64,000 nt of DNA, taken from NCBI GenBank assembly GCA_026018925.1, contig JAKSZU010000008.1, positions 8,546,415 through 8,610,414 of the forward strand. Reading direction: 5' to 3'. Shown here piece after piece: positions 11,413-21,373 of this stretch. Origin of the DNA: Tupaia tana (taxonomy: Eukaryota; Chordata; Mammalia; Scandentia; Tupaiidae). Numbering within the stretch: position 1 is the stretch's first letter; the number at the start of each line of letters is the position of its first letter. Position numbers and translations under genes: made by a program. The notes beneath the pieces are model-generated. The model did no database searches and was not told where the DNA came from. It saw only the letters and a list, made by a program, of their open reading frames with translations.

Positions 11413-11662
11413 GCTATTGTACTTGCTGGAGAGACAGAGAGACACAGAGAAATAAGAAGTGAGAAATCACCCCCCGGGGGGATGGCCACGCCGCAATCCC
11501 TTCTCCTCCATTCTCCTTTCGGGATTTTGGGCAGGCGTACACACCCGCCTTGTGTGAATTTTAAGCTGCCAGATCTGAGACTTGAACTGTGGTCGACTAC
11601 GTGGAAACTGGTCCACTACATGGAAGTCCGGCAACATAACGATTATGCCATCTGCTGGTCTC
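11346..11662 (-). mobile_element. SINE-A copy interrupted by a second poly(T) run
   Basis: The left end reads gagagagtttttgctatagg followed by about 32 T, then ggctattgtacttgctggag and the rest of the A body. The tail signal is thus partly doubled around an internal poly(T). Near the head, the phrase with gtggtcgactacgtggaaac is also partly doubled. Confidence 0.85.
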
Positions 11663-11864
11663 AGGAAGGTTTTGGTTTTAAGCAAACCTTGGAACTGGTT
11701 TTACTTTGAGCTAACTCTGGTCTCAAGGGGGAGGCTGCTCGTTTCATGTCAGTTCCCTTTAAATGACCACCCCGAATCATGTCACCTGCTGCTTCAAAGC
11801 CTGTGTTTCTGTGGGACCTATAAGTCAGTTTGGTTTGATGGTTTTTTCTTTCTTCTTCTTGTTT

Positions 11865-11925
11865 TTTTTAAGAACTATTTTTTTAACTTTATTTAATTTT
11901 GATTTGACCAGAGAGAGACTGAGCA

Positions 11926-11993
<68 letters not shown>

Positions 11994-12093
11994 AGATAGG
12001 GAAAGTAAGAAAGCAAGTTACCAGGTCCGGGACTTGAACTGTGGTCGGCCATGTGGGAGTCCAGCACCCTTAACCACTGTACCTGCTGGACCC
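11865..12093 (-). mobile_element. SINE-B copy with long GA microsatellite
   Basis: Antisense: tttaatttttgatttgacca-like tail junction, an almost pure (GA)n at about 11930-11990, then the reverse head ending gtacctgctggaccc. Confidence 0.88.
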
Positions 12094-12270
12094 TTGGCTT
12101 GATGCTTCTACCCTCAGCTAATTTTCAGAAGAAGTGACTGACATGCTTTGGTTATGGCTGGTCAAGTGCTCCCAACTAGGTAATCTGTCTAACTCACCCT
12201 CTAGACTCTAACTCCTATCTGTCAACCAAGCCCTCTTCTTTCCTCTTCTCTCTCTGGCCCGCTACCCATC

Positions 12271-12316
12271 GCTACGGGAGTCCAGTGACATAGCCATTAC
12301 TCTAACTGCTGGTCCC
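12271..12316 (-). mobile_element. SINE-A head fragment
   Basis: Only the outer part of the tRNA-like head remains: gggagtccagtgacatagcc and attactctaactgctggtcc. The rest of the element is absent on the left. Confidence 0.8.
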
Positions 12317-12465
12317 TGCTACAGTATTTTAATATTCTAATTTGTAGTTTTAGTGATGCTTTTAGTTTTACAGAATGAAAATCAAATCCCAAGAGTAAAC
12401 AACAGTCTTGCAGAAAGAAATCGGGTAAAACCACTGGTAGAAAAATGCACAAATATTGGGTGGCA

Positions 12466-12501
12466 AAACAAAACAAAACAAAACAAACAAAAACAAAACA
12501 A
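12466..12501. repeat. (CAAAA)n microsatellite
   Basis: Runs of caaaa/caaaca just 5' of a SINE-A insertion. Confidence 0.85.
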
Positions 12502-12525
12502 GCATTCACCTGAAGAATGTGATTT

Positions 12526-12793
12526 CTGGGGGCCAGCAGTTAGCGTAATGGCTACGTCGCTGGACTCCCACGTAGTCGACCGCGGTTCAAGTCCCAGACC
12601 CGATGGTTTAAACTCACGCTGGGCGCGTGTGCGTGGGTGCCCAAGTTCCCGAGAGGAGAATGGAGGAGAAGGGATTGCGGCATGACCATCCCCCCTGGGG
12701 GGCAATTTCTCGCTTTCTGTCTCTCTGTCTCTCTCTGTCTGGCAAGCGCATGCGCCCTATAGCGAAAAACCTCTCCAAAAAAAAAAAAAAAAA
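12526..12793 (+). mobile_element. SINE-A copy with 12-bp target duplication
   Basis: Full-length sense copy starting at gggggccagcagttagcg. A box intact (tagcgtaatgg); B box ggttcaagtcc. It ends cctctccaaaa. Target duplication agaatgtgattt at 12514-12525 and 12794-12805. Confidence 0.94.
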
Positions 12794-12805
12794 AGAATGT
12801 GATTT

Positions 12806-13725
12806 ACAAGAAGAGAGATTAAATATTAATAGCAAACTTACAAGAGTGGAATTTTAGAAGTAGTGTTAATAGTAAAGTTTAAAAGTCACATGACAGGTGG
12901 CTGAACTGAGATTTGAACCTGTACCCTTCCAGATCCGGTGACTTACAGACTGCACTGTGCTGCCTTCCCTTAGAATGGGAAGAAGGGAAAGGATGAAGGA
13001 TGTGCAGAAAGTATGTCAAGTGTTTAATACAATGTTTGCTGCATTATAAACACTCCGTTTTAAAAAAAGTCACTTTTCAGTGTCCTCATCTGTATAATAT
13101 CTAAAGGTTAGATGGGAGATTTGAACGTTATAATATACGGAAAATCTCACGTCGTGTGGCACAGAGTGATCTTAGGTGTTAGGTTTTGTATTCCTCGGGA
13201 TGGGCGTGATTGCTTCGGTTGCAGATGGAGAAAGCAGTACTCAGAAGTAGATGGACTCAGGACTAGAATCCAGCTCTGACCAACTACGCATGCGCTTCAC
13301 CTGAGTCGTCCGCGGCACCGCGGTGCACCAGCCAGAAACTACCCGCGCAGGTCAGTGACTGGTCTTGGCGGCTAGACCAGACGGAGCAGTTCACAGCCCA
13401 TGCCACTCGGGCAAGTAGAAAGGTAACTGCGTTTATTTCTCTATTACTGAGCTGAGCTCACAGGCCCCGCGTCCGCGATGGCATCTTTTTGTGCACCACC
13501 CTCCCTGCTGGGTGGGTACTATCAGCCTGGGGCTTCCTTTCCCCTCTTCTCCCTGGGGCTCTGAAAGTCGTGCTAGGGAGAGGTGGCGGCCTCTCTCTCT
13601 GCTGCATCCTCAGTGTCCCCTCTGTGCTCTTTCTGCTTGTCCGTTGATGTCTATTCTTGTCCAACTTCACATGTCCCTATGCAGCTCTTTCTACCCCATC
13701 TGTGGCACAGGGACTGTGTGTGTTT
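12806..13725. other. No gene seen; MIR-like relics
   Basis: About 12880-12975 (tgacaggtggctgaactgag) and about 13075-13300 (cagtgtcctcatctgtataa) have the look of MIR elements. The rest is unassigned, including CpG-containing sequence at 13290-13330. Confidence 0.45.
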
Positions 13726-14240
13726 TAATTTGCCCCCAACACATGCGTTCACTAGAGGGAGACAGAGAGACAGGGACAGGGAGAGGAGAAAGCACCTCCA
13801 ATGGGGCGTGGTCATGCGACAAACTCTCCTCCATTTCTCCATCCTCTTGAGATTTGGGGCACACTTGTATCTGGTGTGTTTTTCATGCCTCTGAGACTGG
13901 GATTTTTTTTTTTTTTTTTTTTTTTGTTATAGGGCGCGTGCGCTCTCCAGAAAGACAGAAAGAGACAGAGAGATAGAAAGTGAGAAATCACCCCCCAGGG
14001 TGGATGGTCACGCCACAATCCCTTCTCCTCCATTCTCCTCTCGGGATCTTAGGCACGCATGCACATGCACCCGGCATGAGTTTAAGCCACTGGGTCCAAG
14101 ACTCGGACTGTGGTCGACTACGTGGGAGTCCAGGGACGTAGTGGTTACGCCAACTGCTGGTCCTGAGACTGGGATTTGAATCATGCAGTTGGCCAGGTGG
14201 AAGTCAGTTCCCTTAACTTGGCTGGCTGCAGGGCCAGCCC
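13726..14240 (-). mobile_element. SINE-A' copy split by a SINE-A
   Basis: Left part: cacatgcgttcactagaggg to catgcctctgagactggg. After the inserted SINE it resumes with tgaatcatgcagttggccag and ends in ggctggctgcagggccagcc. This older A-type element served as insertion target. Confidence 0.78.
13906..14162 (-). mobile_element. SINE-A copy nested in SINE-A'
   Basis: Poly(T), gttatagggcgcgtgcgctc, standard body, head end caactgctggtc. Target duplication ctgagactgggattt at 13891-13905 and 14163-14177 is perfect. Confidence 0.94.
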
Positions 14241-14461
14241 AAGGCTTTTCTTTAGACCCTAAATACACTTGCTGTCATATCTAGCTTCATGTTTCAAATG
14301 CGGATTAGGTCTCAAGTCTGTCCTATGCACAATCTTCAGCTCTGTGTTAGTTCTTTCTGACCTCTCCTCACAAGGGTTTTGAAAAGGTTGTGAGTGGCAG
14401 GGCAAGGAGTAAGGTCTGGCATACCTACTGTAAGCCTTCGCCTCCCATTAGCTGGTTGGGT

Positions 14462-14675
14462 TTATTTTATTTTTAATTGTCAGAGGGCATGTGTGCTCAC
14501 TGGAGAGAGAGAGAGAAAGAGAGAGAGAGAAAGCACCCCCTATGGGGCTCGGTCACCCCACAATCTTTTTTCTGCATGCTCTTATAACACACTGTATCTC
14601 TCAGGGGCCAGCCCTCAAACTGCAGTTGGCCATGAGGGATCTGGCCCCCTTCACTACTGTGCCATGGGGCTGTCT
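14462..14675 (-). mobile_element. SINE-A' copy, partial
   Basis: Antisense: attgtcagagggcatgtgtg, GA tract, aagcaccccctatggggctc, then a decayed head with aaactgcagttggccatgag. It is strongly diverged and internally shortened. Confidence 0.65.
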
Positions 14676-16007
14676 GGCTCTCTCCTTTTTTAAATCACCA
14701 TTTACTTGGAAAAACTGCCACATTCCTTCTTTAGCCTTTCTAGCACTCTAAGGCACCTCCTGGACTTAAGTTCTCTAGTGCAGCTCGTTCCAGTTACAGG
14801 CAAACATTTAGGGTTCTAAAACAAACACATAGCACACAGTGACACACCAGTTTCTTTCTTCGTCTCTCATAACCCACGGCTTTCAAGACTTGTGTGTGCT
14901 ACAGATTTGGAAGAGTCCACTTAGAATTGGAGAAGTCAAGAATTGGACTCTTCATTGACTCAGAGGCCACTGTGGACATGGTAGAGAGAATCGACACTGG
15001 GAAATGGGGTGGGAGGAAGACACATCTTTGTTTCGTTGGTCCAAGTTTTATCCTGTTCTTATTGCACCTAACAGTGCTTGTATTCTGAAATCAAATATAA
15101 GGAAGGGCTGTCACCCTCGTCACTGGATTACTCCTTCCTTGCAGAGGGTATTACTGTAGAATTTAGGAGAAGGGAGAAGCTGACTGTTTCTCCCTTCATC
15201 TCAGAGTCGAAGGGGGGGAAGGGGGTTGTGAGTGATATGTCTGAGATGAGACAGGCTGGGATGAGATGAAGGTATTTGAGGACTCAAGCTCTGCGTTTCA
15301 GTTCTCTGCAGGAAGTGGGAGGTAAGCCCTAGACGGTGGTCCAAACCCAGAGAACTTGCCTGGGAGCCTTGACAAAATACGGATTCTTAGGCTTCCTGAG
15401 CTGGAATCCCTGGAATAGGCGATAACTTCCAGGTAGTCTTATTGTAACCAGCCTAGTTCTGTCCAGTGTGTCGGGGAGACACTGTTAGGTGGTCAGGGAA
15501 GGGTCTCAGCACTGACAACCGCAGCAGCGAGGACCACCTCGCGGGCCTGTGTTGAAAGACTGTGTTGTTGCAGCTGTTCCAACAGGTGCGATGCAGGGCG
15601 AGAGCTCTCGGAGCCAGAAAGACTGGCCATTTGCTCTTGGAGAAGGTTTTTCCTTGTAAATGCAGTATAAGGATCTTCCCTTCCTCTCTCCCTCGCTCCC
15701 TTCCTTCCTCTCAAATGAGAGAGACAGAGAGACACCATCTCCAAGGGTCCTGATGCTGTGATTACAACTTCAGCCCCAGATGATGGGCGTTACTGTGCCT
15801 GGTGTGCTCAGAGACATCTCTGGATGCACCTGCAGGGATCAGCCTTGCAGAGTGTTATATTTTGTTGCTGTGTTATCTTCCGGTCCCAAGAAATCTAATA
15901 TTTATAATAACAACCGAAACAGTATATAGAAATGAACTATATAAGAAATACACAAAATTCTGTATGAACAATACTATAGATACTATTTTGGGAAGTAAAG
16001 AAGAATT
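14676..16007. other. No gene seen
   Basis: Unassigned DNA. A GA-rich patch at 15680-15740 followed by ctccaagggtcctgatgctg may be a SINE-C scrap. Small open frames on both strands look random. Confidence 0.45.
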
Positions 16008-16100
16008 CGGGGGCCACTATGTGGCTTGGTCCTTAAGGCTCTGAAGCTCACGTGATCAACACCGCGGTTGGAGTCCCAGACCTGTTGGCCATCTTACCAC
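16008..16100 (+). mobile_element. tRNA-like SINE head fragment
   Basis: gggggccactatgtggcttg, then caccgcggttggagtcccag, resembles the head of the B/A' elements with a recognisable B box. No SINE tail follows. Confidence 0.55.
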
Positions 16101-16854
16101 TTCCCCAACTCTGGCCTCTGGTAACCACCACTCTACTTTCTGCTCCTTTGAGTTTCGTGGTTGGATCAATTGTACACCTTGCCTCTCATATACATGGAAG
16201 AATTTGCCCCCAGGTATTTGTACTACAGCATGCTAAAACCAAATGTCAATACATCGTTTCAGTCCACAGGAAGTTGTTCTAGTTAACAGGAAGTTGTTTT
16301 GATATACGCAGTAAAATGGAACTGGAAGCATCATTTCCAAATGGATTGTGCCATACAAATTTGGCCAACTCTGATCCAACCCGGCATGATGGATGAACCC
16401 TTCTCATGGTCTTGCACGATGCTTTACATTTGTTTCATTCAGTGGCACCAGTGCTGTGGGTACACATGGCAGGAGGTGACATGAAGTGGAAGTTAGGGTT
16501 GTTGTAGACACCCTGAGCATGTGGGAAACCAAGGAGAGGCTGCGTGCTATTCTACATAGCCCAGGAGTCAGAGTCAGACTGTGCATCGTAAAGAAGGCAG
16601 CAAAGTTCGGGCAGAACGTCACCAACAATTTCCACATGGCTAGTAGCTGGTTGACAGGTGGTACCCAGAACCCACATTACCCTCTCCAGAGCAGGGCCAC
16701 AGAGACACTTGATGTAACTGGAACATGATGCACTGATTTGCAGGGACTGTCTTAGACCACCAGGCTGTATGGGTCCGGTTCAAAGTGATGCCTGCATACT
16801 TCATTTTGACTAGTTAGCATATGTATTTTTCTCACCCTAATTATGCCTACTTAA
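16101..16854. other. No gene recognised; possible old L1 and an 80-codon open frame
   Basis: 16090-16210 (ggtaaccaccactctacttt) resembles L1 sequence on the minus strand. From 16300 to 16790 I recognise nothing. A plus-strand frame at 16486-16728 starts MEVRVVVDTLSMWETKERLR; it has no known domain, and the opposite strand is equally open. Confidence 0.4.
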
Positions 16855-16927
16855 ATTAAAAAAAATTATTAATTAATTAAATTAATTATTTATTATTTGA
16901 AGTTTGCTATAGGGCATGCATGGAGAG

Positions 16928-16976
<49 letters not shown>

Positions 16977-17048
16977 AAAGCAAGCCTCCAGTGCAGTTGA
17001 TCACGTGGGAATTCAGTGTCTTAACCATCATGCCACCTGCTGGCCCCC
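16855..17048 (-). mobile_element. SINE-B/A hybrid copy
   Basis: The antisense tail reads gaagtttgctatagggcatg, an A-type end. It is followed by pure (GA)n and then a B-type head ending catgccacctgctggccccc. The same hybrid arrangement recurs at 20364 and 49700. Confidence 0.8.
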
Positions 17049-17059
17049 AGTTACAATTT

Positions 17060-17601
17060 CTTATGTCATGTTGGTGAATAAACCCCTTTATTTGGAGTTT
17101 TATGAGCTTAGATCTGTGAGTTTATAGTTTTTAATCAAATTTGAAAAATTCTCAGCCATTATGTCTTCAAATATTTATTTGTCCAATCCTTCCCCTTTAG
17201 ATTTTTCAATTACTCACATATTAGGCTGCTGAAATTGTCCCACGATTGTTTTTTCTTTTTCTTTTTTTTTGGATTTTTTTCCTGTGTTTCTTTTTGGATA
17301 ATTTTCATTACCACATTCTCCAGTGCACTAATATCACTTCCTTCGGCAATGTCTAATCTGCCATTGTCCCCTCCAGTGTACTTTTTTTTAAAATCTCAGA
17401 CATTGTAATTTTCATATCTAGAAGTTCAGTGTTTTTTTCTTTTTTAATATTCTCCATGTTTCTACTGAAGAACATCTGGAAAACAATTCTTCATTAAAGA
17501 ATTCTTAATTAAAGAATTATTTTATTTAACTTTACTTATTTATTTTTAATTTTGACCGGCGGGGGGAGAGGGAGAGAGAGAGAGGGAGAGAGGGAGAGGG
17601 G

Positions 17602-17641
<40 letters not shown>

Positions 17642-17655
17642 GAGAGAGAGAGGAA

Positions 17656-17738
<83 letters not shown>

Positions 17739-18250
17739 TATGGAAAGTGAGAAAGCAAGCTGCCCGGTTTAGGACTCGAACTGTGATCAACCATGTGGGA
17801 GTCCAGCATCCTTGGCCTCCATGCCACCTGCTGGCCCCTGGAAAACAGTTCTAATGACTATGGTCTGTCCTGTCCTCTTAATTCTAGTGCTCACTTCAGT
17901 TCTGGGTTGGCTTTGAGTGGTTAATGAGTCTTCTCACCATGGGTCATGTTTCCTGCTTCTCACGTGCCTGGTAATCTTATTGGATGCTAGCCTTGAACAT
18001 TTTGCCTCGTTGGTGCTGGGTATTTTTGTGTTCCGACAAATTTTGAACTTTGTTCTGGGATACAATAAAGCTTCTTGAAACAGTTGGATCCTTTGGGACC
18101 TTACTATTATGATTTGTTAGGACGGTACAGTGGAATGCTCAGTTTTGGGCTTTTAACATCCACTTCAAGGCGAAACCTCTACCTAACATGCTGTGCATGT
18201 GATTTTTTCTACTCTGGTTAGTAAGAACGTGCACAGACAGTATTGTGTAG
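17060..18250 (-). mobile_element. L1 remnant (ORF1 to 5' UTR), minus strand
   Basis: Typical antisense phrases of old L1 elements: cagccattatgtcttcaaat at 17155, ggctgctgaaattgtcccac near 17225, and cgtgcctggtaatcttattg near 17965. The element is split at 17491 by a SINE-B and has no open frame. Confidence 0.72.
17491..17837 (-). mobile_element. SINE-B copy with large GA expansion and target duplication
   Basis: The GA/GGA tract runs about 17560-17745, so the element is some 347 bp instead of 180. Target duplication ctggaaaaca(a/g)ttct at 17476-17490 and 17838-17852. Confidence 0.92.
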
Positions 18251-18285
18251 CATCTTTTCCCTTTGTTTGGATTGCCTTTCGGACC

Positions 18286-18425
18286 AACATAAAATGATTT
18301 ATTTTGAAAGAGGAAGAGAGGTATCTTCAACAGGGTCTCATGCTGCATTCCCACTGAGCCTTCTGGGCAGCCAGGCCTTGAGCACGTGCTGCTGCCTGCT
18401 TTGTGCAGGTGGAGCCAGACCCTGA
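18286..18425 (-). mobile_element. SINE-C copy, partial
   Basis: Antisense: tgatttattttgaaagagga, tcttcaacagggtctcatgc, then ccttctgggcagccaggcct and a decayed head. It pairs with the copies at 20777 and 46530. Confidence 0.65.
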
Positions 18426-18784
18426 TTCCCCGCAGGGCTCCAGCATGGGAAGGGGCGTGCTACTTTTGTGCCACTTTGGCTGGGCTGATTTTGGAATTTT
18501 TTGATAACACAGTAATACTCTCTGTGAGTAATGATAAATTTATATCTCTTTCTCCAACCCATATACTCTTCCCGATGGGCCTGTGTTGGGAATTTTCCTG
18601 TTGGACTGAGAGGTCTGGTGCCTTACATTGCTGTTTACGTGAATATCTTTACCATGTTCCATTAGTTTCTCTCTATTTGTGGCATTTATTTCATTTTTAA
18701 ATTTAAAATTGTTATAAATTTAAATCGATAGATATTAACTGTTTTAAATTGTATGAAATATTTATTTAGTGTATAGAAGTTTCT
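18426..18784. other. No gene seen
   Basis: AT-rich unassigned DNA, perhaps further LINE material. Nothing is recognisable. Confidence 0.4.
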
Positions 18785-19027
18785 TATTTTTAAAGAGATT
18801 TTTGCTATAGGGGGTGTGTGCTTGCCAGAGAGACAGAGACAGCGAGAAATCACCCCCCAGGGGGAATGGCCACACCACAAGCTCTTCTCCTTGATTTTCC
18901 TCTCGGAATTTTGGGCTCATACACACACGTGCCTGGCATGAGTTCTAAGCCTCCAGGTCTGGGACTAGAACCATGGTCAGCCATGTAGGAGTCCAGTGGC
19001 ATAACCATTACACCATCTGCTAGTCCC
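18785..19027 (-). mobile_element. SINE-A copy
   Basis: tttaaagagatttttgctat followed by a standard body lacking some of the AGACAGAG repeats. Head end ccatctgctagtccc. Confidence 0.9.
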
Positions 19028-19044
19028 AGTACGTAGATTTTTTT

Positions 19045-19150
19045 TTTTTAATTTAAAATTTTTGTTTAGATAGGGTCTGGCTAGGTCCCAATCCTGTCTC
19101 AGCCTCCTAAGTAGGTGAAGCCACAGGTATTTATCACAATGCCTGGCTTT
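19045..19150 (-). mobile_element. 7SL-derived (Alu-like) monomer
   Basis: On the minus strand it reads gccaggcattgtgataaata, then aggaggctgagacaggattg, then acctagccagaccctatcta and an A-rich end. This order matches a free Alu-type monomer. 7SL-derived SINEs are known only from Euarchontoglires, so this short piece bears on the host species. Confidence 0.65.
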
Positions 19151-19363
19151 AAATGATATACTTTATTAATTGGATATTGATATTGAACTTTATTAGACTC
19201 TTTTTTTGGCATTTTGTGAGATATAGCATAACCAGTTAGTGGTTACTGGAAAAATGGACACAATAACTTTTCTTTTTCTATGCCTGGAACTCTACCCATT
19301 AGAGGAATGAAAGTCTTTGGGTTTTCAGTGTCTTGGGATGCAGTATCAGAATTAAATTTCTGG

Positions 19364-19723
19364 GGGGAACCAGCAGTTAGCGTAATGGCTATGTCGCTGG
19401 ACTCCCATGTGGTCGACTGCGGTTCGTGCCCCGGACCCGGTGGCTTAAAACTCACGCTGGGGGAACAAGCAGTTAGCGTAATGGCTATGTTGCTGGACTC
19501 CCACGTAGTCGACCACGGTTCGTGTCCCGGACCCGGTGGCTTAAAACTCACGCCGGGCGCGTGTGCGTGCGTGCCCAAGATCCCGAGAGGAGAATGGAGG
19601 AGAAGGGATTGCGGCGTGGCCATCCCCCCTGGGGGGTGATTTCTCGCTTTCTGTCTCTCTGTCTCTGTCTGGCGAGCGCACTCACCCTATAGCATAAAAA
19701 CCTCTCCCCCTCCCCCCCAAAAA
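19364..19723 (+). mobile_element. SINE-A with two tandem tRNA-like heads
   Basis: A first head (aaccagcagttagcgtaatg to cttaaaactcacgctggg) is followed 96 bp later by a second, nearly identical head (aacaagcagttagcgtaatg) and one ordinary body and tail. One target duplication, agaatt(a/t)aatttctgg, surrounds the whole at 19348-19363 and 19724-19739, so it was inserted as one unit. Both heads keep the A box; the B boxes read ggttcgtgccc and ggttcgtgtcc. Confidence 0.93.
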
Positions 19724-19739
19724 AGAATTTAATTTCTGG

Positions 19740-20351
19740 ATGATGCAGTGTTGGAGAGTCCTGTTTATGGCAAAAGTGGAGGGAAATTGAAATCTCAGCG
19801 ACTGATGGCAGAAGCGGGGCAGCTGAGTCTTGCCTGGAGGGACAGGTGGAGAGAAGGCACTCCCTGCCTGCTCTGCCTGGAGCCAGACCCCTCCAAGTCC
19901 TGCTCACAATTCGCTCTTTCTATAGGCTGTTTGGTTACAGGAGAGAATTAGAGCAAAAACATATTCTGAAGGATGTTGTGTGCCAAATTTTATTGACGAT
20001 GGTGAGCCTTGAAGAAAATTTCCAAGATAGGCTTGTCGCTCACATCGCCTGCCATTCTGATTCACCGTCCTCAACTCACACTGGAGCATGTCCTTCATGC
20101 CCGAGTCCTGACTGGGGAGGAGCAGATGGTTCAGAGGTTGAGCACACAGGTGGGCCGGGCTGAGATTCAGTCCTGTCCTTGAATATGAGGTTTTCTGGGT
20201 GCCAGGAGTCACACTGGGAGTCACATCCCCTGGGATCTATCATTGACTAACCTGAGACCACAAGAGAAAAAGCAGGGATCGGTACTTGTGTCCACACCCA
20301 AAGACGTTGTGAGGGGCCAGGCCTTTAACATCTTTTCCCTTTGTTTGCACA
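19740..20351. other. No gene seen
   Basis: Unassigned, moderately GC-rich DNA; open frames of about 105 codons on both strands lack any known motif. Confidence 0.45.
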
Positions 20352-20363
20352 GTGTTTTGGAAT

Positions 20364-20553
20364 TGTATTGATTTTTTTAATGTTTAAAATTTATTTATTA
20401 TTATTATTTAATTTGCTATAGGACACATGCACTCATCAGAGAGAGACACAGAGAGGAGAAACTGAGAAAGGAAGCTGCCAGATCCAGGACTTGAACCACA
20501 GTCGGCCATGCAGGAGTCCAGTGCCCCAACTACTACACTGCCTGCTGGCCCCC
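20364..20553 (-). mobile_element. SINE-B/A hybrid, first of two at one target site
   Basis: Antisense tail with tttaatttgctataggacac, then a B-type head ending ctgcctgctggccccc. Target duplication gtgttttggaat at 20352-20363 and 20554-20565. Confidence 0.88.
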
Positions 20554-20565
20554 GTGTTTTGGAAT

Positions 20566-20765
20566 ATTTTTCTTTAAGAATTAGTTTATTTGACTTTATT
20601 TATTTATCTATTTATTTATTTATGTATTTAAATTTCATCAGAGAGGGACACAGTGAGAGAAAGAAAGAGAAAGTGAGAAAGCCAGCCACCAGGTCTGGGA
20701 CTCAAACCGCGGTTGAACATGTGCGAGTTCAGTACCTTTAACTACCACACCACCTGCTGGTCCCA
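20566..20765 (-). mobile_element. SINE-B, second at the same target site
   Basis: Antisense: tctttaagaattagtttatt, tttcatcagagagggacaca, head ending ccacctgctggtccc. The repeat tgttttggaat lies on both sides (20555-20565 and 20766-20776), giving a third copy of this target. Confidence 0.88.
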
Positions 20766-20776
20766 TGTTTTGGAAT

Positions 20777-20915
20777 TTAAAAAAAGTTTTCATTTATTTT
20801 GCGAGAGGGAGAGAGAGGTAACTTCAACAGGATCTCATGCCCTGATCCTTCACGGCCAGCCAGGATCATAGGCACACACTGCTACCTGGTGAATGTGGGT
20901 TGACCCAAACTCTGA
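20777..20915 (-). mobile_element. SINE-C copy, partial
   Basis: Antisense: ttcatttattttgcgagagg, ttcaacaggatctcatgccc, then cggccagccaggatcatagg. It is close in structure to 18286. Confidence 0.65.
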
Positions 20916-20919
20916 CTAA

Positions 20920-21086
20920 GGGGCCAGACCTCACATAGCTGATTGCGGTGTGGGTGCCAGCCCCAGAAGCTTAAAAATCACACCAGGCAGGGGCTGAAAA
21001 TCCTGACGGGATGGAGAGAGAGAAGAGAAGGGACTGTGGTGTGGCCAGGCCCCATGTGGGGTGCTTCTCCCTCTCCTCTGTCTCTG
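20920..21086 (+). mobile_element. SINE-A' copy, partial
   Basis: Sense: ggggccagacctcacatagc, aaaatcacaccaggcagggg, ggactgtggtgtggccaggc, then ctccctctcctctgtctctg. It has a short head and no tail. Confidence 0.65.
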
Positions 21087-21101
21087 AATCTAGGCCTCTG
21101 T

Positions 21102-21358
21102 TGGGACCAGCAGTTAGTGTAATGGCTATGTCGCTGAACTCCCATGTTGCCGACCATGGTTCGAGCCCCTGACCTGGTGGCTTAAACTCATGCCGGGCAC
21201 ATGTGCGTGTGTGTCCAAGAGCCTGAGAGGAGAATGGAGGAGAAGGGATTGCAGCGTGGCCATCCCCCATGGGGGGTGATTTCTCGCTTTCTGTCTCTCT
21301 GTCTCTCTCTGTCTTTCTGGCTAGCGCACACGCCCTATAGCAAAAAACTTCTTAAAAA
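21102..21358 (+). mobile_element. SINE-A copy with 15-bp target duplication
   Basis: Head gggaccagcagttagtgtaa, full body, end tagcaaaaaacttcttaaaa. Target duplication aatctaggcctctgt at 21087-21101 and 21359-21373. Confidence 0.93.
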
Positions 21359-21373
21359 AATCTAGGCCTCTGT

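Noticed and set aside
17536-17827. Serine/leucine-rich protein frames
   Set aside because: They are translations of the GA/CT tract inside a SINE-B. The same applies to the SLSLS-type frames near 1526-1839, 11825-12067 and elsewhere.
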